Shown here: piece after piece, positions 35,050 through 43,945 of the stretch
Layout of the letters: each line of letters begins with the position of its first letter
Position numbering within the stretch: the stretch's first letter is position 1
Source of the DNA: Opitutaceae bacterium
GTDB lineage: Bacteria > Verrucomicrobiota > Verrucomicrobiia > Opitutales > Opitutaceae
Assembly (NCBI GenBank): GCA_016795565.1
Contig: JAEUGW010000041.1
Location: 1 to 64,000, forward strand
DNA length: 64,000 nucleotides
Direction of reading: 5' to 3'
Program-made: the position numbers and the translations under genes
Notes under the pieces: generated by a model
Told to the model about the DNA's origin: nothing
Database searches by the model: none
The model's input: only the letters and a program-made list of their open reading frames with translations

Positions 35050-36249
35050 TCAGAGCACGCGCGCGACTTCCTCCACGGTCGTGAGCCCGGCGCCGGCCGC
35101 CGCGAGCCCGTGTTGCCAGAGCGTGCACAGCCCCTCGCGGTCGCGGAGCCTCGCGAGTTCGGCAAGCGGCGCATGGGCCGCAATGAGCGGCAGAAACTTC
35201 TGCGCGGGGATGACCTCGTGGATGGCAAGCCGGCCGCGATAGCCGCGCCCGCGGCACGCGGGACAGCCGACCGGCCGGAAGAAATGCGCCCCGGGCACCT
35301 GATGCTCCGCCGCGAGCCGCGCGCTTTCGGGATGCGGCTCCTTGCACTCCGCGCAAAGTTTCCGCACGAGCCGCTGGGCCGCGAGCAAGCGCAGCGCCGC
35401 CGCCAGCAGGAAGGTTTCGACACCCAGGTCGCGCAGGCGCGGAATCGCCGAGAGCGCATCATTGGTATGCAGCGTCGAAAGCACCAGGTGTCCGGTGAGC
35501 GCCGCGCGCACCGCAAGCTGGGCCGTCTCCGCATCGCGGGTTTCGCCCACGAGAATGACATCGGGGTTCTGCCGGAGCATCGCCCGCAACGCAGTCGCAA
35601 AGGTGAGACCGACCTTTTCGCGGATCTCGGTCTGCCGAATGCCGGGGAACTCGTATTCCACCGGCTCTTCGAGCGTGTGGATGACGCGGGAGGAATGATC
35701 GAAGGTGTGGAGGGCGGCGTGCAGGGTCGTGGTCTTGCCGGAGCCGGTCGGCCCGGTGAGGAAGATGAGCCCGGCCGGCCCGGTCAGCGCTTCTTGCACT
35801 GCCGTCGCCTGTGCCGGTGCCAGCCCCAGTTCGGTGAACGACTGCGCCGGCATCGACTGGTCGAGGAGCCGGACCACGAGGCTCTCACCGTGCACGGTGG
35901 GCACCGTGTTCATCCGCAGGTGGAACCGCCGGCCCCGTTCCTGCAGCAGCGCCCGGCCGTCCTGCGGCAGGCGCTTTTCAGTGATGTCCATGCCGCCGGT
36001 GATTTTTCCGCGCGCCAGCAACGCGTCGCGCTGGGCAAGCGGCAGCCGCGCGTGCTCGCGCATTTCGCCGTCGAGCCGGAAGCGGATCACGAGCCCGTCT
36101 TCCTTCGGCTCGCAATGGACATCGCTCGCGCCCTCGCGCGCCGCGGCCCGGAGGATCGCATCCAAGGTGCGTGTCGCGTTGCCGCCGGTTTCCAATGGCG
36201 GTGTGACCGGGACGGCCGGGGTCCGTAATTTGTCGAGCAGCGCCAGCAT
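35050..36249 (-). CDS. PilB/GspE-family assembly ATPase
   Basis: A 399-residue hexameric secretion ATPase that drives pilin polymerisation. N2-type domain (ASDVHCEPKEDGLVIRFRLDG), Walker A GPTGSGKT (166-173), Asp box, Walker B region NPDVILVGETRD, His box STLHTNDA, and a tetracysteine zinc site (LCAEC...GCPAC) typical of GspE/PilB but not PilT. The N1 (MshEN/GspE_N) domain of the usual 500-570 residue proteins is missing. Its ATG overlaps the secretin stop by one base. No separate VirB11 gene exists in the element. Confidence 0.9.
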   Translation of the reverse strand: MLALLDKLRTPAVPVTPPLETGGNATRTLDAILRAAAREGASDVHCEPKEDGLVIRFRLDGEMREHARLPLAQRDALLARGKITGGMDITEKRLPQDGRALLQERGRRFHLRMNTVPTVHGESLVVRLLDQSMPAQSFTELGLAPAQATAVQEALTGPAGLIFLTGPTGSGKTTTLHAALHTFDHSSRVIHTLEEPVEYEFPGIRQTEIREKVGLTFATALRAMLRQNPDVILVGETRDAETAQLAVRAALTGHLVLSTLHTNDALSAIPRLRDLGVETFLLAAALRLLAAQRLVRKLCAECKEPHPESARLAAEHQVPGAHFFRPVGCPACRGRGYRGRLAIHEVIPAQKFLPLIAAHAPLAELARLRDREGLCTLWQHGLAAAGAGLTTVEEVARVL

Positions 36250-37652
36250 TAGCGGATGAGTTTCGGGGTGAGGAAAATCACGAGTTCGGTCCGGTTGTGC
36301 AGGGTCGCCTTCGTCTTGAACGCCCGTCCGGCCACCGGGATCGAGCCCAGGACCGGCACCGCGCGTGTGCTGCCGCCGGTGTCCTCGGAGATCAGTCCGC
36401 CGATAACGGCGGTCTCGCCGTCCTTCAGCCGCACGATGGTCGAAGCCTGCTTCACCTCCGTCAGCGGGGCGGTCTGCTTGCCGTCCGGGCTCGTCACAAT
36501 CGCCTGCAACCGCGTGATCGCTGGAAGCACATCGAGCGTGATGACGCCGTTGCCGTCGATCTGCGGAGTCACCGCCAGGATGGTCCCGATGGTGATGGTC
36601 GAAACCGAGTAGTTCTCCTGTGTCTGGTTCACCGGCACGCTCGTCCCGCCCTGCTGGAAGGTGGTCGATTGCTGCAGGCGGAAGAACGGGCGGTCCTCGC
36701 CGACCTTGATGAAGCTCGTCTGATTATTGAGCGCCCGCAGCCGGGGCTGTGCCACGGTCGTCACCTCGCCTTGCTGTTGCAGCGCATGGATGACCGCCGT
36801 CGCCCGCCCAAACCCCAGGTTCGCGGCAAACGTGTTGGGGGCGAGCAAGGCCCCGCCCACGCCGACGACATCGAGCGGCGCGCCGCCCTCGACCGAGACC
36901 TTCCCGACCGCGCCGGCGGCAAGGTCCCAGTCGATGCCGAGCTTGCGCTCGTCGCGCAGCGTGACCTCGACAATCCGCGCCTCGATCTCGACCTGCCGCG
37001 TGATGCGCGTATTCACCAGTTCCAGGAACGCCCGGAGGGTTTCGTGCCGCGCGACGGGAGCCGTCACCTGCACGACCCCGGAGAATTTGTTTAGCACGAG
37101 ACTGTCGCCGTCCTTCAGCATCGCCCGCAGCTCCGCTTCCAGCCCGGTCCAGAAGGTGTTCTGGTTCTCCTGCGAGATGGACACCTGCGTGGCATCCGAG
37201 CCGACGCCGTTCTGCCCGGGCAACTGGCTGGGGTTGGCCAGCGTGGGCGTCGGGTAACCGTTGCCGTAGCTGCCGTTGTTCGCCCCGCCGAGTGTGATGG
37301 ACGCGCTGCCGGAGCCGCTGCGGGTAAGCTGCGGATAATCGACCGGATAGAGGACGGTCTTGCGGAACCGCACGGCGATCCCGCCGGCCGTCTCTTCAAA
37401 GTGGTATCCGCCCGGTCGGGTGAGCGCCAAGAGGACCGAGCGCAGCGTGCTGCGGGCGATCTCCACGGTCACATCGCCCGTGACGTCGGGTTCGATGAGG
37501 AGAGTGGCGCCGGTTGCGCGCGCCAGGGTCCGGAGCGCCGCCGGCAGCGGTGCGTTTTCCAGCCGCAGGTTTTCCACCGGGCGGTCGAGTTCGCTGGGCT
37601 CGGCCGCGCGGAGCAGTGCCGCCGAAAAAAGTAAGCAGGAAAGAATCTTCAT
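36249..37652 (-). CDS. Secretin (MshL/PilQ/GspD family)
   Basis: A 467-residue outer-membrane secretin with signal peptide (MKILSCLLFSAALLRAAEP). Short N-domain (LRLENAPLPAALRTLARATGATLLIEPDV), a Gly/Asn-rich linker, then the secretin domain: RQVEIEARIVEVTLRDERKL, TVAQPRLRALNNQ, and the conserved end VPVLGSIPVAGRAF...TELVIFLTPKLIR. It forms the outer-membrane pore for a pilus or substrate. It most resembles MSHA-type MshL in its short length. ATG 37652 begins the signal peptide. Confidence 0.9.
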   Translation of the reverse strand: MKILSCLLFSAALLRAAEPSELDRPVENLRLENAPLPAALRTLARATGATLLIEPDVTGDVTVEIARSTLRSVLLALTRPGGYHFEETAGGIAVRFRKTVLYPVDYPQLTRSGSGSASITLGGANNGSYGNGYPTPTLANPSQLPGQNGVGSDATQVSISQENQNTFWTGLEAELRAMLKDGDSLVLNKFSGVVQVTAPVARHETLRAFLELVNTRITRQVEIEARIVEVTLRDERKLGIDWDLAAGAVGKVSVEGGAPLDVVGVGGALLAPNTFAANLGFGRATAVIHALQQQGEVTTVAQPRLRALNNQTSFIKVGEDRPFFRLQQSTTFQQGGTSVPVNQTQENYSVSTITIGTILAVTPQIDGNGVITLDVLPAITRLQAIVTSPDGKQTAPLTEVKQASTIVRLKDGETAVIGGLISEDTGGSTRAVPVLGSIPVAGRAFKTKATLHNRTELVIFLTPKLIR

Positions 37653-37656
37653 GGGA

Positions 37657-39390
37657 TCAGGGGTTGCCGATAACGTAGTTGGCCGCCTCCGCCGTCCGGC
37701 CTGTCTGGAGGAGCGTGCGCGCGGCCGTGTGATATTTGAGCACCGCTGGAGCCGCCGCATTGAACGTCCCGGTAATGGGTGGAGCCGCCAGCGTGTAGGC
37801 GTCGCCGGGCTGGACGGCCTGGATCGTGATGGACCCGGGCCCGGTTACGGTCAGCGTGCCGTTGCTGAAAGTCGCGGGACCACCCAGCACCACGAAACTC
37901 ACGGGCAGCCCGGAGGAGGACGTGGCGGTGAGCGGCAGAGCCGCCCCGACATTCTGGTCGCCCGGCGGCGTGAACGAGATGCTCTGCGCCGCCTTCGGTG
38001 CGAACTGCGCCTGCACGAACTTCGCCCGGTCGAGCAGCACTGCGATCGGGCTGGCCGGGCCGGCCGCGTCGCCAGTCCAGCCGGTGAAGTAGTGGGCGGC
38101 ATCGGGCGTGGCCGCGATGGTCACGGTCGTGCCGTAGGGATAGTTCCCGCCGGGAGTTACGTTGCCGCCGACACTGGCATTCGTGGTCAGGGAGAGGTTC
38201 TTCGGGGCAAAACCAGCCTGCACGGTTTTCGCCCGGTCCATGAGGACGGCGAGCGGGTTGGCGCTGCCGCCCGCATCACCGCTCCAGCCGGTGAAGTCAT
38301 GCGTGCCAGACGGAGTGGCGGTGATCATGACGGTCGTGCCGGCCGTATAAGTGCCGCCGGCGGACACCGCGCCGCCCGCACCCGCGACGGTGACCAGGGC
38401 AAACTGGGCCGGCGGCGGAGCAATGACGGTGATGGCGACGGTGCCGGAGTGATACCACCCGCTGCCGTCGTTTGCCGCCGCCCTGACATAGTAGGTGCCG
38501 ACGTCCGTGAAGGTGAAACCGGCGGAGCGGGTCGAGTCAGCGGCGCTGCCGACCGCGCCGCCCTGGAACGGTTCACCCGCGGCAAACCCGCCTTGGAAGT
38601 TCCAGTCCCCGGTGGGCCGCTGGATGTCGAGATTGTGGTTGGAGATGTTCCCGTCTGGATCGGTGGCGCGGCTGGCAATCGTCAGAACTGTGCCCGCCGT
38701 GATGGTTTGCGCCCCGGGAGCAAGCAGGGTGACCGTGGGCGGCTGGTTCACCACGGCGTCAATCGTGACGGTGTGCGTGATAAGGGGTGAGGTGGCGCCG
38801 TCGGCATCCACTGCCTGGGCGGTAAAGGTAACGGTCTGCGGGCCGGGGTCGTTGGTCCAGTTGCCGGAGTCGCCATCCATCCCGTTGCCGCCGCCGGCGA
38901 AAGCGAAGGGCTGGCCGTTCTTCCATACGTTTACCTGCGTGAGGTTGCCGTCGTCGTCGTGGCCGTGCGCAGTGACGTTGTAGCCCTGGCCGGCGGCGCT
39001 GCTGCCGGGAGCGATGTTCCATGTTATGGTCGGCGGCAGGTTGACGGGACCCACCTGGATCAAGTTGCCCGGTTGGTAGTAGGTGGTGCCGGACTGCGGC
39101 GCCGCATACCCGTAGCCGTTCCACACCTGCCAAATACCCGTTTCGTTCAGGGTGACGGTCCGCGACGAAGCGCCGTCCGGACAGTCGAGACCGAAATGGG
39201 AATCCTCCGAATACCACTGGCCGGTCGGACTCATCAGGGAGATGGCCCCCCAGGATTGGATCCCGTCGTAGGTGGTCCAGTGGTAGGAACTCACCACGAA
39301 CGGAGTGCCCAGGGCGGCCTGCTCCGCCGCCCGGACGTTGGCCGGCCAGGCGGTGGCAAAGGCGAAGAGAACAAATAACAGGTGTTTCAT
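37657..39390 (-). CDS. Secreted Ig-like/InlB-repeat protein in the pilus operon
   Basis: A 577-residue protein with a signal peptide (MKHLLFVLFAFATAWPANV). Order of modules: an N-terminal domain, two Ig/PKD-like domains (PPTITWNIAPGSSAAG, PPTVTLLAPGAQTI), then two InlB-type B-repeats (VMITATPSGTHDFTGWSGDA and VTIAATPDAAHYFTGWTGDA) and a C-terminal part. Such repeats are typical of surface adhesins. It sits between a prepilin and the secretin in one operon, so it may be exported through the secretin or decorate the pilus to recognise recipients. The role is inferred. Confidence 0.75.
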   Translation of the reverse strand: MKHLLFVLFAFATAWPANVRAAEQAALGTPFVVSSYHWTTYDGIQSWGAISLMSPTGQWYSEDSHFGLDCPDGASSRTVTLNETGIWQVWNGYGYAAPQSGTTYYQPGNLIQVGPVNLPPTITWNIAPGSSAAGQGYNVTAHGHDDDGNLTQVNVWKNGQPFAFAGGGNGMDGDSGNWTNDPGPQTVTFTAQAVDADGATSPLITHTVTIDAVVNQPPTVTLLAPGAQTITAGTVLTIASRATDPDGNISNHNLDIQRPTGDWNFQGGFAAGEPFQGGAVGSAADSTRSAGFTFTDVGTYYVRAAANDGSGWYHSGTVAITVIAPPPAQFALVTVAGAGGAVSAGGTYTAGTTVMITATPSGTHDFTGWSGDAGGSANPLAVLMDRAKTVQAGFAPKNLSLTTNASVGGNVTPGGNYPYGTTVTIAATPDAAHYFTGWTGDAAGPASPIAVLLDRAKFVQAQFAPKAAQSISFTPPGDQNVGAALPLTATSSSGLPVSFVVLGGPATFSNGTLTVTGPGSITIQAVQPGDAYTLAAPPITGTFNAAAPAVLKYHTAARTLLQTGRTAEAANYVIGNP

Positions 39391-40340
39391 TGGAGGGTAA
39401 CGGTCGGGTTTTCGTGGAGGTTGAACCGCAGCGCCTCGACGCCCGGCCAGGCGGCGCCGCGGTTGATGATGACGAGCCGCCCGCCGAGGATCTCCGGCGT
39501 GACGCTCGCCCCGGAATTGGCCGGTGCCGTGAAGGCGGGGTTCGTGTTGTTGAACGAAACGAAGGCCTGCTCGGTCGGGTGGTTGTTGTTCACGCTCACG
39601 CGGAACTTCGGGAGGACGATGCGCCGGACGCAGAGCCGGTTTGTCTGCGTCTGGCCGCCGCTGCCCTCGCTCCAGGCCGCCAACTGCGCCGGAGTCAGCC
39701 GGCCGGACCAGTAGGCCGGTGTCGCCGCGGTTTTGTTTTCCCAGTTCGTGTTCCACAGGGCGTCGAACCACGCCGCGTTTGCCTCGTAGGCCGGGAGCAC
39801 GAGCTGGTCGTTGCGCGCCATCAGGCTCACGAGGAGGAAGCGCTGGCGGCCGGGTTCGGCCGGGGCGGCGATGAGCAGCCGCGGATTGCCGAGCCCATTG
39901 AAGGCGATGCGCGCCAGTTCCGGCTGGGCCGTGGCGGACGGTGCGACCCCGATCTGGGGCGTCAGTCCGCGCGCTCGCGCCAATTTCGCATACCAGTCCG
40001 CGGCAGCGGTGCTGGCGTAGCCGGCGGAGGTGGAGGTGGAGAACACCGTCGCGGTGTCGCCGGGCCCGATCGTGCCCGGCAGGGCCGCCAAGTTCAGGTT
40101 GGTCAGGTCGCTGTTCTCGAACGAAGCGGTGATGGTGCTCGCTAGTTCCTCCAGCGACTTTGCCTCGGCCTCGCGACGCGCCTTTTCAACCACGTCGCGC
40201 ATGGCCGGCGCCAGCGCCGCCGCCACGATACCCAGGACGAAAAGGACAAGGACAATTTCCAACAACGAGAAGGCGCGCAGCAGGCGCTTCAGCGGCACAC
40301 CCAGCCGGCGCATCGGTAGTATATAAGAGTGAAGAAACAT
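39387..40340 (-). CDS. Type IV prepilin-like protein
   Basis: A 317-residue protein with a prepilin-type cleavage and helix signature AFSLLEIVLVLFVLGIVAAA (Phe+1, Glu+5). Ala precedes the cleavage site instead of Gly, which lowers certainty of processing. Start at ATG 40340 gives a 24-residue leader, while ATG 40314 would give about 15; the upstream stop is four bases away from the first. The large globular part suggests a minor or tip pilin. It overlaps the following Ig-protein gene by four bases. Confidence 0.78.
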   Translation of the reverse strand: MFLHSYILPMRRLGVPLKRLLRAFSLLEIVLVLFVLGIVAAALAPAMRDVVEKARREAEAKSLEELASTITASFENSDLTNLNLAALPGTIGPGDTATVFSTSTSAGYASTAAADWYAKLARARGLTPQIGVAPSATAQPELARIAFNGLGNPRLLIAAPAEPGRQRFLLVSLMARNDQLVLPAYEANAAWFDALWNTNWENKTAATPAYWSGRLTPAQLAAWSEGSGGQTQTNRLCVRRIVLPKFRVSVNNNHPTEQAFVSFNNTNPAFTAPANSGASVTPEILGGRLVIINRGAAWPGVEALRFNLHENPTVTLQ

Positions 40341-40344
40341 AAAT

Positions 40345-41547
40345 TCAGCGGGCGTTGATGCCGCCCAAGAGCGAGAACAACGGCAGGAAGAACGAGAGGG
40401 CGATGAGCCCGACGATGCCGGTGAGGGCCGCCAGCAGTGCCGGCTCGAGGAACGCGAGGGCGGTGGCCAGCGTCTCGCGGGCGCGTCCGGCCGCGTAGTC
40501 CTCGATGTGCCGCAAGGCGGCGCCCAGTTGCCCGGTGGTCTCGCCAGCCTTGAGCGCCGGCACAAAGAACCCCGGGAAACCGTGGTCCTTCGGTAGTGCC
40601 GCATGGAGCGGCCGGCCGGCCGCCACGCCCTCGCGGGCGGCGAGCAACTGGGCCGACAAAACGGCATTGCCGGTGAGTTCGGCCCCGGTGCTCAGTGATT
40701 CCAGGACCGGGATGTCCGCCTCGTGGAGCAGCCGGGTGTGGGCCGCGAACCGCGCGGTCGCGAGGCAGCGCAGGGTTTCGCCGAAGACCGGCACGCGCAG
40801 CAGCAGCCGGTCGCGCATCCGCTGCAACCGGGGAGTGCGGGTGGCGAACCAAAGGAGCAGACAGGCGGCCACCGCCGCTCCGGCCATGATCGGCCAGCCG
40901 TGGCGCACAGCCTCGCTCACGCGGATCAACGCGAGGGTGAGCGCGGGCAGCGTGAGCCGCATCGAGGCGAAGATTTCCGCAAACTTCGGCACCACCCCGC
41001 CCAGCAGGAACACTACGAGTCCCCCGGTCACGGTGAGCACAATCGCGGGATAGATCAGCGCACGCTTGGCTGTGCGCCGGAGTTCGTCGGCCCCCGTGAG
41101 GTGCGACGCCAACGCGCGCAATGCCTCGGGCAACTGGGCCGAGGCTTCGCCCGCCGCAATGATGGCCGCGATGTGCGGCGGAAACTGCCGCGTGAAGAAC
41201 CGGCACGCCGTATGGATGGGAACGCCTTGGGCGACGGACTGGCTGATGTGTGCCAAGAGCGTCCGCACCGGCCCGGGCGGCGTATCGTCGGCCAGTTGGC
41301 CGAATGCGACATCCGCGGTCACACCGGCCCGGAGCTGCAATTCCAACTGGTGGAGCAGCGCGACAAAATCCCGCGCCGGCAGGGTCAGCCGCGCGAGCTT
41401 CCGGTCCGGCGTCACCGGCTTCACCGATACCGGCCAGAACGCTTGGGCGCGGAGCCGCGCGCGCAACTGCGCTTCGTCGGACGCGTCCTCGCGGAGCGAA
41501 CGGCGGCGGCCGGTCTGGTCCATGACAATGGCGGCGAAAGTTGGCAT
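40345..41547 (-). CDS. PilC/GspF-family inner-membrane platform protein
   Basis: A 400-residue protein with the duplicated GspF domain: first FVALLHQLELQLRAGVTADVAF with helix ALIYPAIVLTVTGGLVVFLLGGVVP, second FAAHTRLLHEADIPVLESLS with TALAFLEPALLAALTGIVGL. It forms the rotary or platform core that the PilB/GspE ATPase acts on. ATG 41547 begins MPTFAAIVMD, normal for the family. It is between the PilP-like lipoprotein (1 base away) and the prepilin. Confidence 0.92.
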   Translation of the reverse strand: MPTFAAIVMDQTGRRRSLREDASDEAQLRARLRAQAFWPVSVKPVTPDRKLARLTLPARDFVALLHQLELQLRAGVTADVAFGQLADDTPPGPVRTLLAHISQSVAQGVPIHTACRFFTRQFPPHIAAIIAAGEASAQLPEALRALASHLTGADELRRTAKRALIYPAIVLTVTGGLVVFLLGGVVPKFAEIFASMRLTLPALTLALIRVSEAVRHGWPIMAGAAVAACLLLWFATRTPRLQRMRDRLLLRVPVFGETLRCLATARFAAHTRLLHEADIPVLESLSTGAELTGNAVLSAQLLAAREGVAAGRPLHAALPKDHGFPGFFVPALKAGETTGQLGAALRHIEDYAAGRARETLATALAFLEPALLAALTGIVGLIALSFFLPLFSLLGGINAR

Positions 41548-41548
41548 A

Positions 41549-42157
41549 TCAGAGGGGCAGCCGGAGGCGGACGGGCTTCTCGGTGAGCGGTAGCCGGAGG
41601 AGTTCCGCGCCGTGCCGGAGGAGCACGGCCGCCGGTTCGATGCGGACCACATCGAGGGATTCGATCCGGTCGCCGGCCTGCACCGGCCGGCCGTTGATGA
41701 GGGCGCAAGGCGACGGCCCGCGCACGATGCCGCCTACACGCAGCGCGATCTCCCTCACGGATTCAGGTGGCAGGGTGCGGACGGCGAAGGGATTGGCTTC
41801 GTCGCCGATGCGAACGGCCGTCAGGTCCAGTAAGCCCTCGGCGTTCGGCATCAGGGCCGGTTCGTTGACGGGCTCCGGCAAGGGCGCTGTGGGGACCATA
41901 GCTGATGCCTGCACCGGCGAGGGCGGAGCCGACGCGGTGACCGGTTTGGGCTGCGCTTCAAGTTCGCGCACCCGGCTGCCGAGGGCTTCGTTCTGCGCGA
42001 TGAGCGCTTCGATGTGCCGGCGCTGGCGCACGGCCGGGTCGGCCCGCTCTGGTATGGGTGCGGGGGCCGCCACCGGTGGGCTGACGGGAGCGACCGGTTG
42101 GGGAGCGCTCTGGCAGCCGGCCAGCGCCAGCAGGCAAAGGAAGAGGCTAGTTCGCAT
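41549..42157 (-). CDS. PilP/GspC-like lipoprotein
   Basis: A 202-residue lipoprotein (lipobox LALAGC, lipidated Cys near 15). A proline-rich linker is followed by a helical stretch (HIEALIAQNEALGSRVRELE) and a C-terminal beta domain (CALINGRPVQAGDRIESLDVVRIEPAAVLLRHG) like PilP/GspC/GspB periplasmic domains. It would link inner-membrane pilus parts to the secretin. It overlaps the VirB10-like gene by 11 bases, physically joining the T4SS and pilus gene sets. Confidence 0.7.
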   Translation of the reverse strand: MRTSLFLCLLALAGCQSAPQPVAPVSPPVAAPAPIPERADPAVRQRRHIEALIAQNEALGSRVRELEAQPKPVTASAPPSPVQASAMVPTAPLPEPVNEPALMPNAEGLLDLTAVRIGDEANPFAVRTLPPESVREIALRVGGIVRGPSPCALINGRPVQAGDRIESLDVVRIEPAAVLLRHGAELLRLPLTEKPVRLRLPL

Positions 42158-43133
42158 GAGCGGGTGTGGCCGCGCCAAGGCGGGCGCGGCCGGGGTCGAT
42201 TGCTTCGGTGACATAGAGGTAGAACGCCTTGCCCGCGGGGATGCGGACGTAGAACCCATCGCGGGCAATGGCCTCGCGGATCTGCTGCGCGTATTCGCGG
42301 AGCACCGCACCCGTGCCGGCGAGGGTCGCATTCCGGGCGGTCGTGGCCGGCAGGCTCGTCTCGCCCAGCAGTCCGGCGGCGGAGCGGGTGTCCTGCAGCG
42401 CCGCGGTGGCGCTCGAAAGGAACGTGGCCGCGAAAAGCTGGACCTCGCGCCAGTCGCTCGTCCGGAGCACTTCGCCGCGCAGCCCGGCTGATCCGTCATG
42501 CGACCCCCATGCACCGGTCGCCTCGTCGCGTTCCCGATCGAGGGCCAGCCCGCGAACATTCAGCTCGCGGCCGTTCTCGGGCCCGGCCCGCCAGACAATC
42601 GTCCAGGTGCCCTCGGCTGCCAGGCGCTCGCGCGCCCGGTCCGGTGACGCCCGGCCGTGCACCTCGGCTCCGGCGGGCACGACCCGCCGGCCGGCCTGCC
42701 AGACATCCTCGGTCACGAGCCCGATGACGGGCGTCTCCAGCCGGTTGGATTCGATGGCGAGCACGGTCTCGCACGGAATCAACCGGCCATAGGGCGCGGC
42801 CGACTCGGCAGCATCAGCCGGTGCGGCCGGTGCGGTCATGAGCGACAGCGGCAGAACCGGCGGCGGCGCGGGGACCGGCTTGGGTTCGGCGGGATTCTGA
42901 ATCTGGCGCGGGCTGGATGGCGCTGGTTCCTCCACCTTGGTGAAATTGAGTCGCGCGCCTTCCCGCTGGACCGTGCGCGGCAGGGCGGCCACCGGGGCCG
43001 CGTGAACGGCAGGCAACGCGGCGGTCTTTCGCTGGCGCTGGGTGTAGAGCGCGACGCCCGCGAAAACGACCAGCGCTCCCACCAGGACGACCTGGCCGGT
43101 GGGTGAGGCAAAGAATGTCGTGTCGAACTTCAT
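42147..43133 (-). CDS. VirB10/TrbI-like scaffold protein
   Basis: A 328-residue protein: a short cytoplasmic start, one helix at about 13-31 (GQVVLVGALVVFAGVALY), a proline-rich periplasmic linker and a C-terminal beta-barrel-type domain (RLIPCETVLAIESNRLETPVIGLVTEDVW, VVPAGAEVHGRAS, GFYVRIPAGKAFYLYV), as in VirB10/TrbI. It would couple inner-membrane energy to the outer-membrane channel. Smaller than typical VirB10 (380-430). Overlaps the VirB9-like gene by four bases. Confidence 0.75.
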   Translation of the reverse strand: MKFDTTFFASPTGQVVLVGALVVFAGVALYTQRQRKTAALPAVHAAPVAALPRTVQREGARLNFTKVEEPAPSSPRQIQNPAEPKPVPAPPPVLPLSLMTAPAAPADAAESAAPYGRLIPCETVLAIESNRLETPVIGLVTEDVWQAGRRVVPAGAEVHGRASPDRARERLAAEGTWTIVWRAGPENGRELNVRGLALDRERDEATGAWGSHDGSAGLRGEVLRTSDWREVQLFAATFLSSATAALQDTRSAAGLLGETSLPATTARNATLAGTGAVLREYAQQIREAIARDGFYVRIPAGKAFYLYVTEAIDPGRARLGAATPAHAN

Positions 43134-43945
43134 GGCAGCCGGGTGACGAGCACCGAAAAAACATTCTGCACGGAGAGATTGGCCCGGCCGCCGCCGGGCG
43201 CGCCGGTCACGGCAAACCAAACCGTGGTGTGTCCGCGCGGCGGGAGTTCGCCGGTCGTGTCCGCAAGCGCCGCCGGGTAGATCTCCGGTCCCACCCGCAC
43301 GGCGAGGTTGTCCGCGTCGAACCGGACCGGAGTGGAGCCCGGGTTCTCGACCCGCACGCGGAAAACCAGCGTGTCCTCCACATCGAAGCGGAACACCTCC
43401 TCCAAGGTAACTGTGAACCCCGGATACCGCGTGACGCTGCGCGGACCGGCCCGTTCCACCGCCTGGGTCAGCGCCGGATACTGGGCGGCCAGGAGCGCGT
43501 GGTTCTTCGCCCGGTCGAGCAGGCTGCGCACGAGGACGGGAGTCGCCACCGGCGAACTTGCCACTGGTGCGTCGAAGAACGACACCGCGCGGTCGGCCTC
43601 CTCGGCCGCACGGAAGGTGAAGACATACACCCGCCCGCGATAGATCACGTTGACGGCGGCGGTCGCATCCGCGCGGAGCGCCCGCACGGAAAAGAAGCTC
43701 GTGCCCGGCTGGTAGGACAATAGCACCGGCGGTGAGTCCTCGGGCTTGGTCGAAAGGTTGGCGCTCTCCAACGCCGTGAGCGCCCCGGGAAACAGGCAGG
43801 TGGTCGGTTCGTCCCGGCTGACGCGGATGGAATAGGCCATGCGCTCGTCGAGCGGATAGGTCCGGATCGCCTCCCAGGAGGCCGCGAAGACCATGCTCCA
43901 GCCGCTCATGAGCAGCCCCGCTACGGCAAAAGTTCGTATCGCCAT
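43130..43945 (-). CDS. VirB9/TrbG-like channel protein
   Basis: A 271-residue exported protein (signal MAIRTFAVAGLLMSGWSMVFA). N-terminal strands (AIRTYPLDERMAYSIRVSRDEPTT), a central VNVIYRGRVYVFTFRA strand pair and a C-terminal beta-sandwich (FRFDVEDTLVFRVRVENPG, TVWFAVTGAPGG). The position between VirB8-like and VirB10-like genes and the fold pattern suit VirB9/TrbG. Similarity is weak, so this is partly by context. Confidence 0.58.
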   Translation of the reverse strand: MAIRTFAVAGLLMSGWSMVFAASWEAIRTYPLDERMAYSIRVSRDEPTTCLFPGALTALESANLSTKPEDSPPVLLSYQPGTSFFSVRALRADATAAVNVIYRGRVYVFTFRAAEEADRAVSFFDAPVASSPVATPVLVRSLLDRAKNHALLAAQYPALTQAVERAGPRSVTRYPGFTVTLEEVFRFDVEDTLVFRVRVENPGSTPVRFDADNLAVRVGPEIYPAALADTTGELPPRGHTTVWFAVTGAPGGGRANLSVQNVFSVLVTRLP

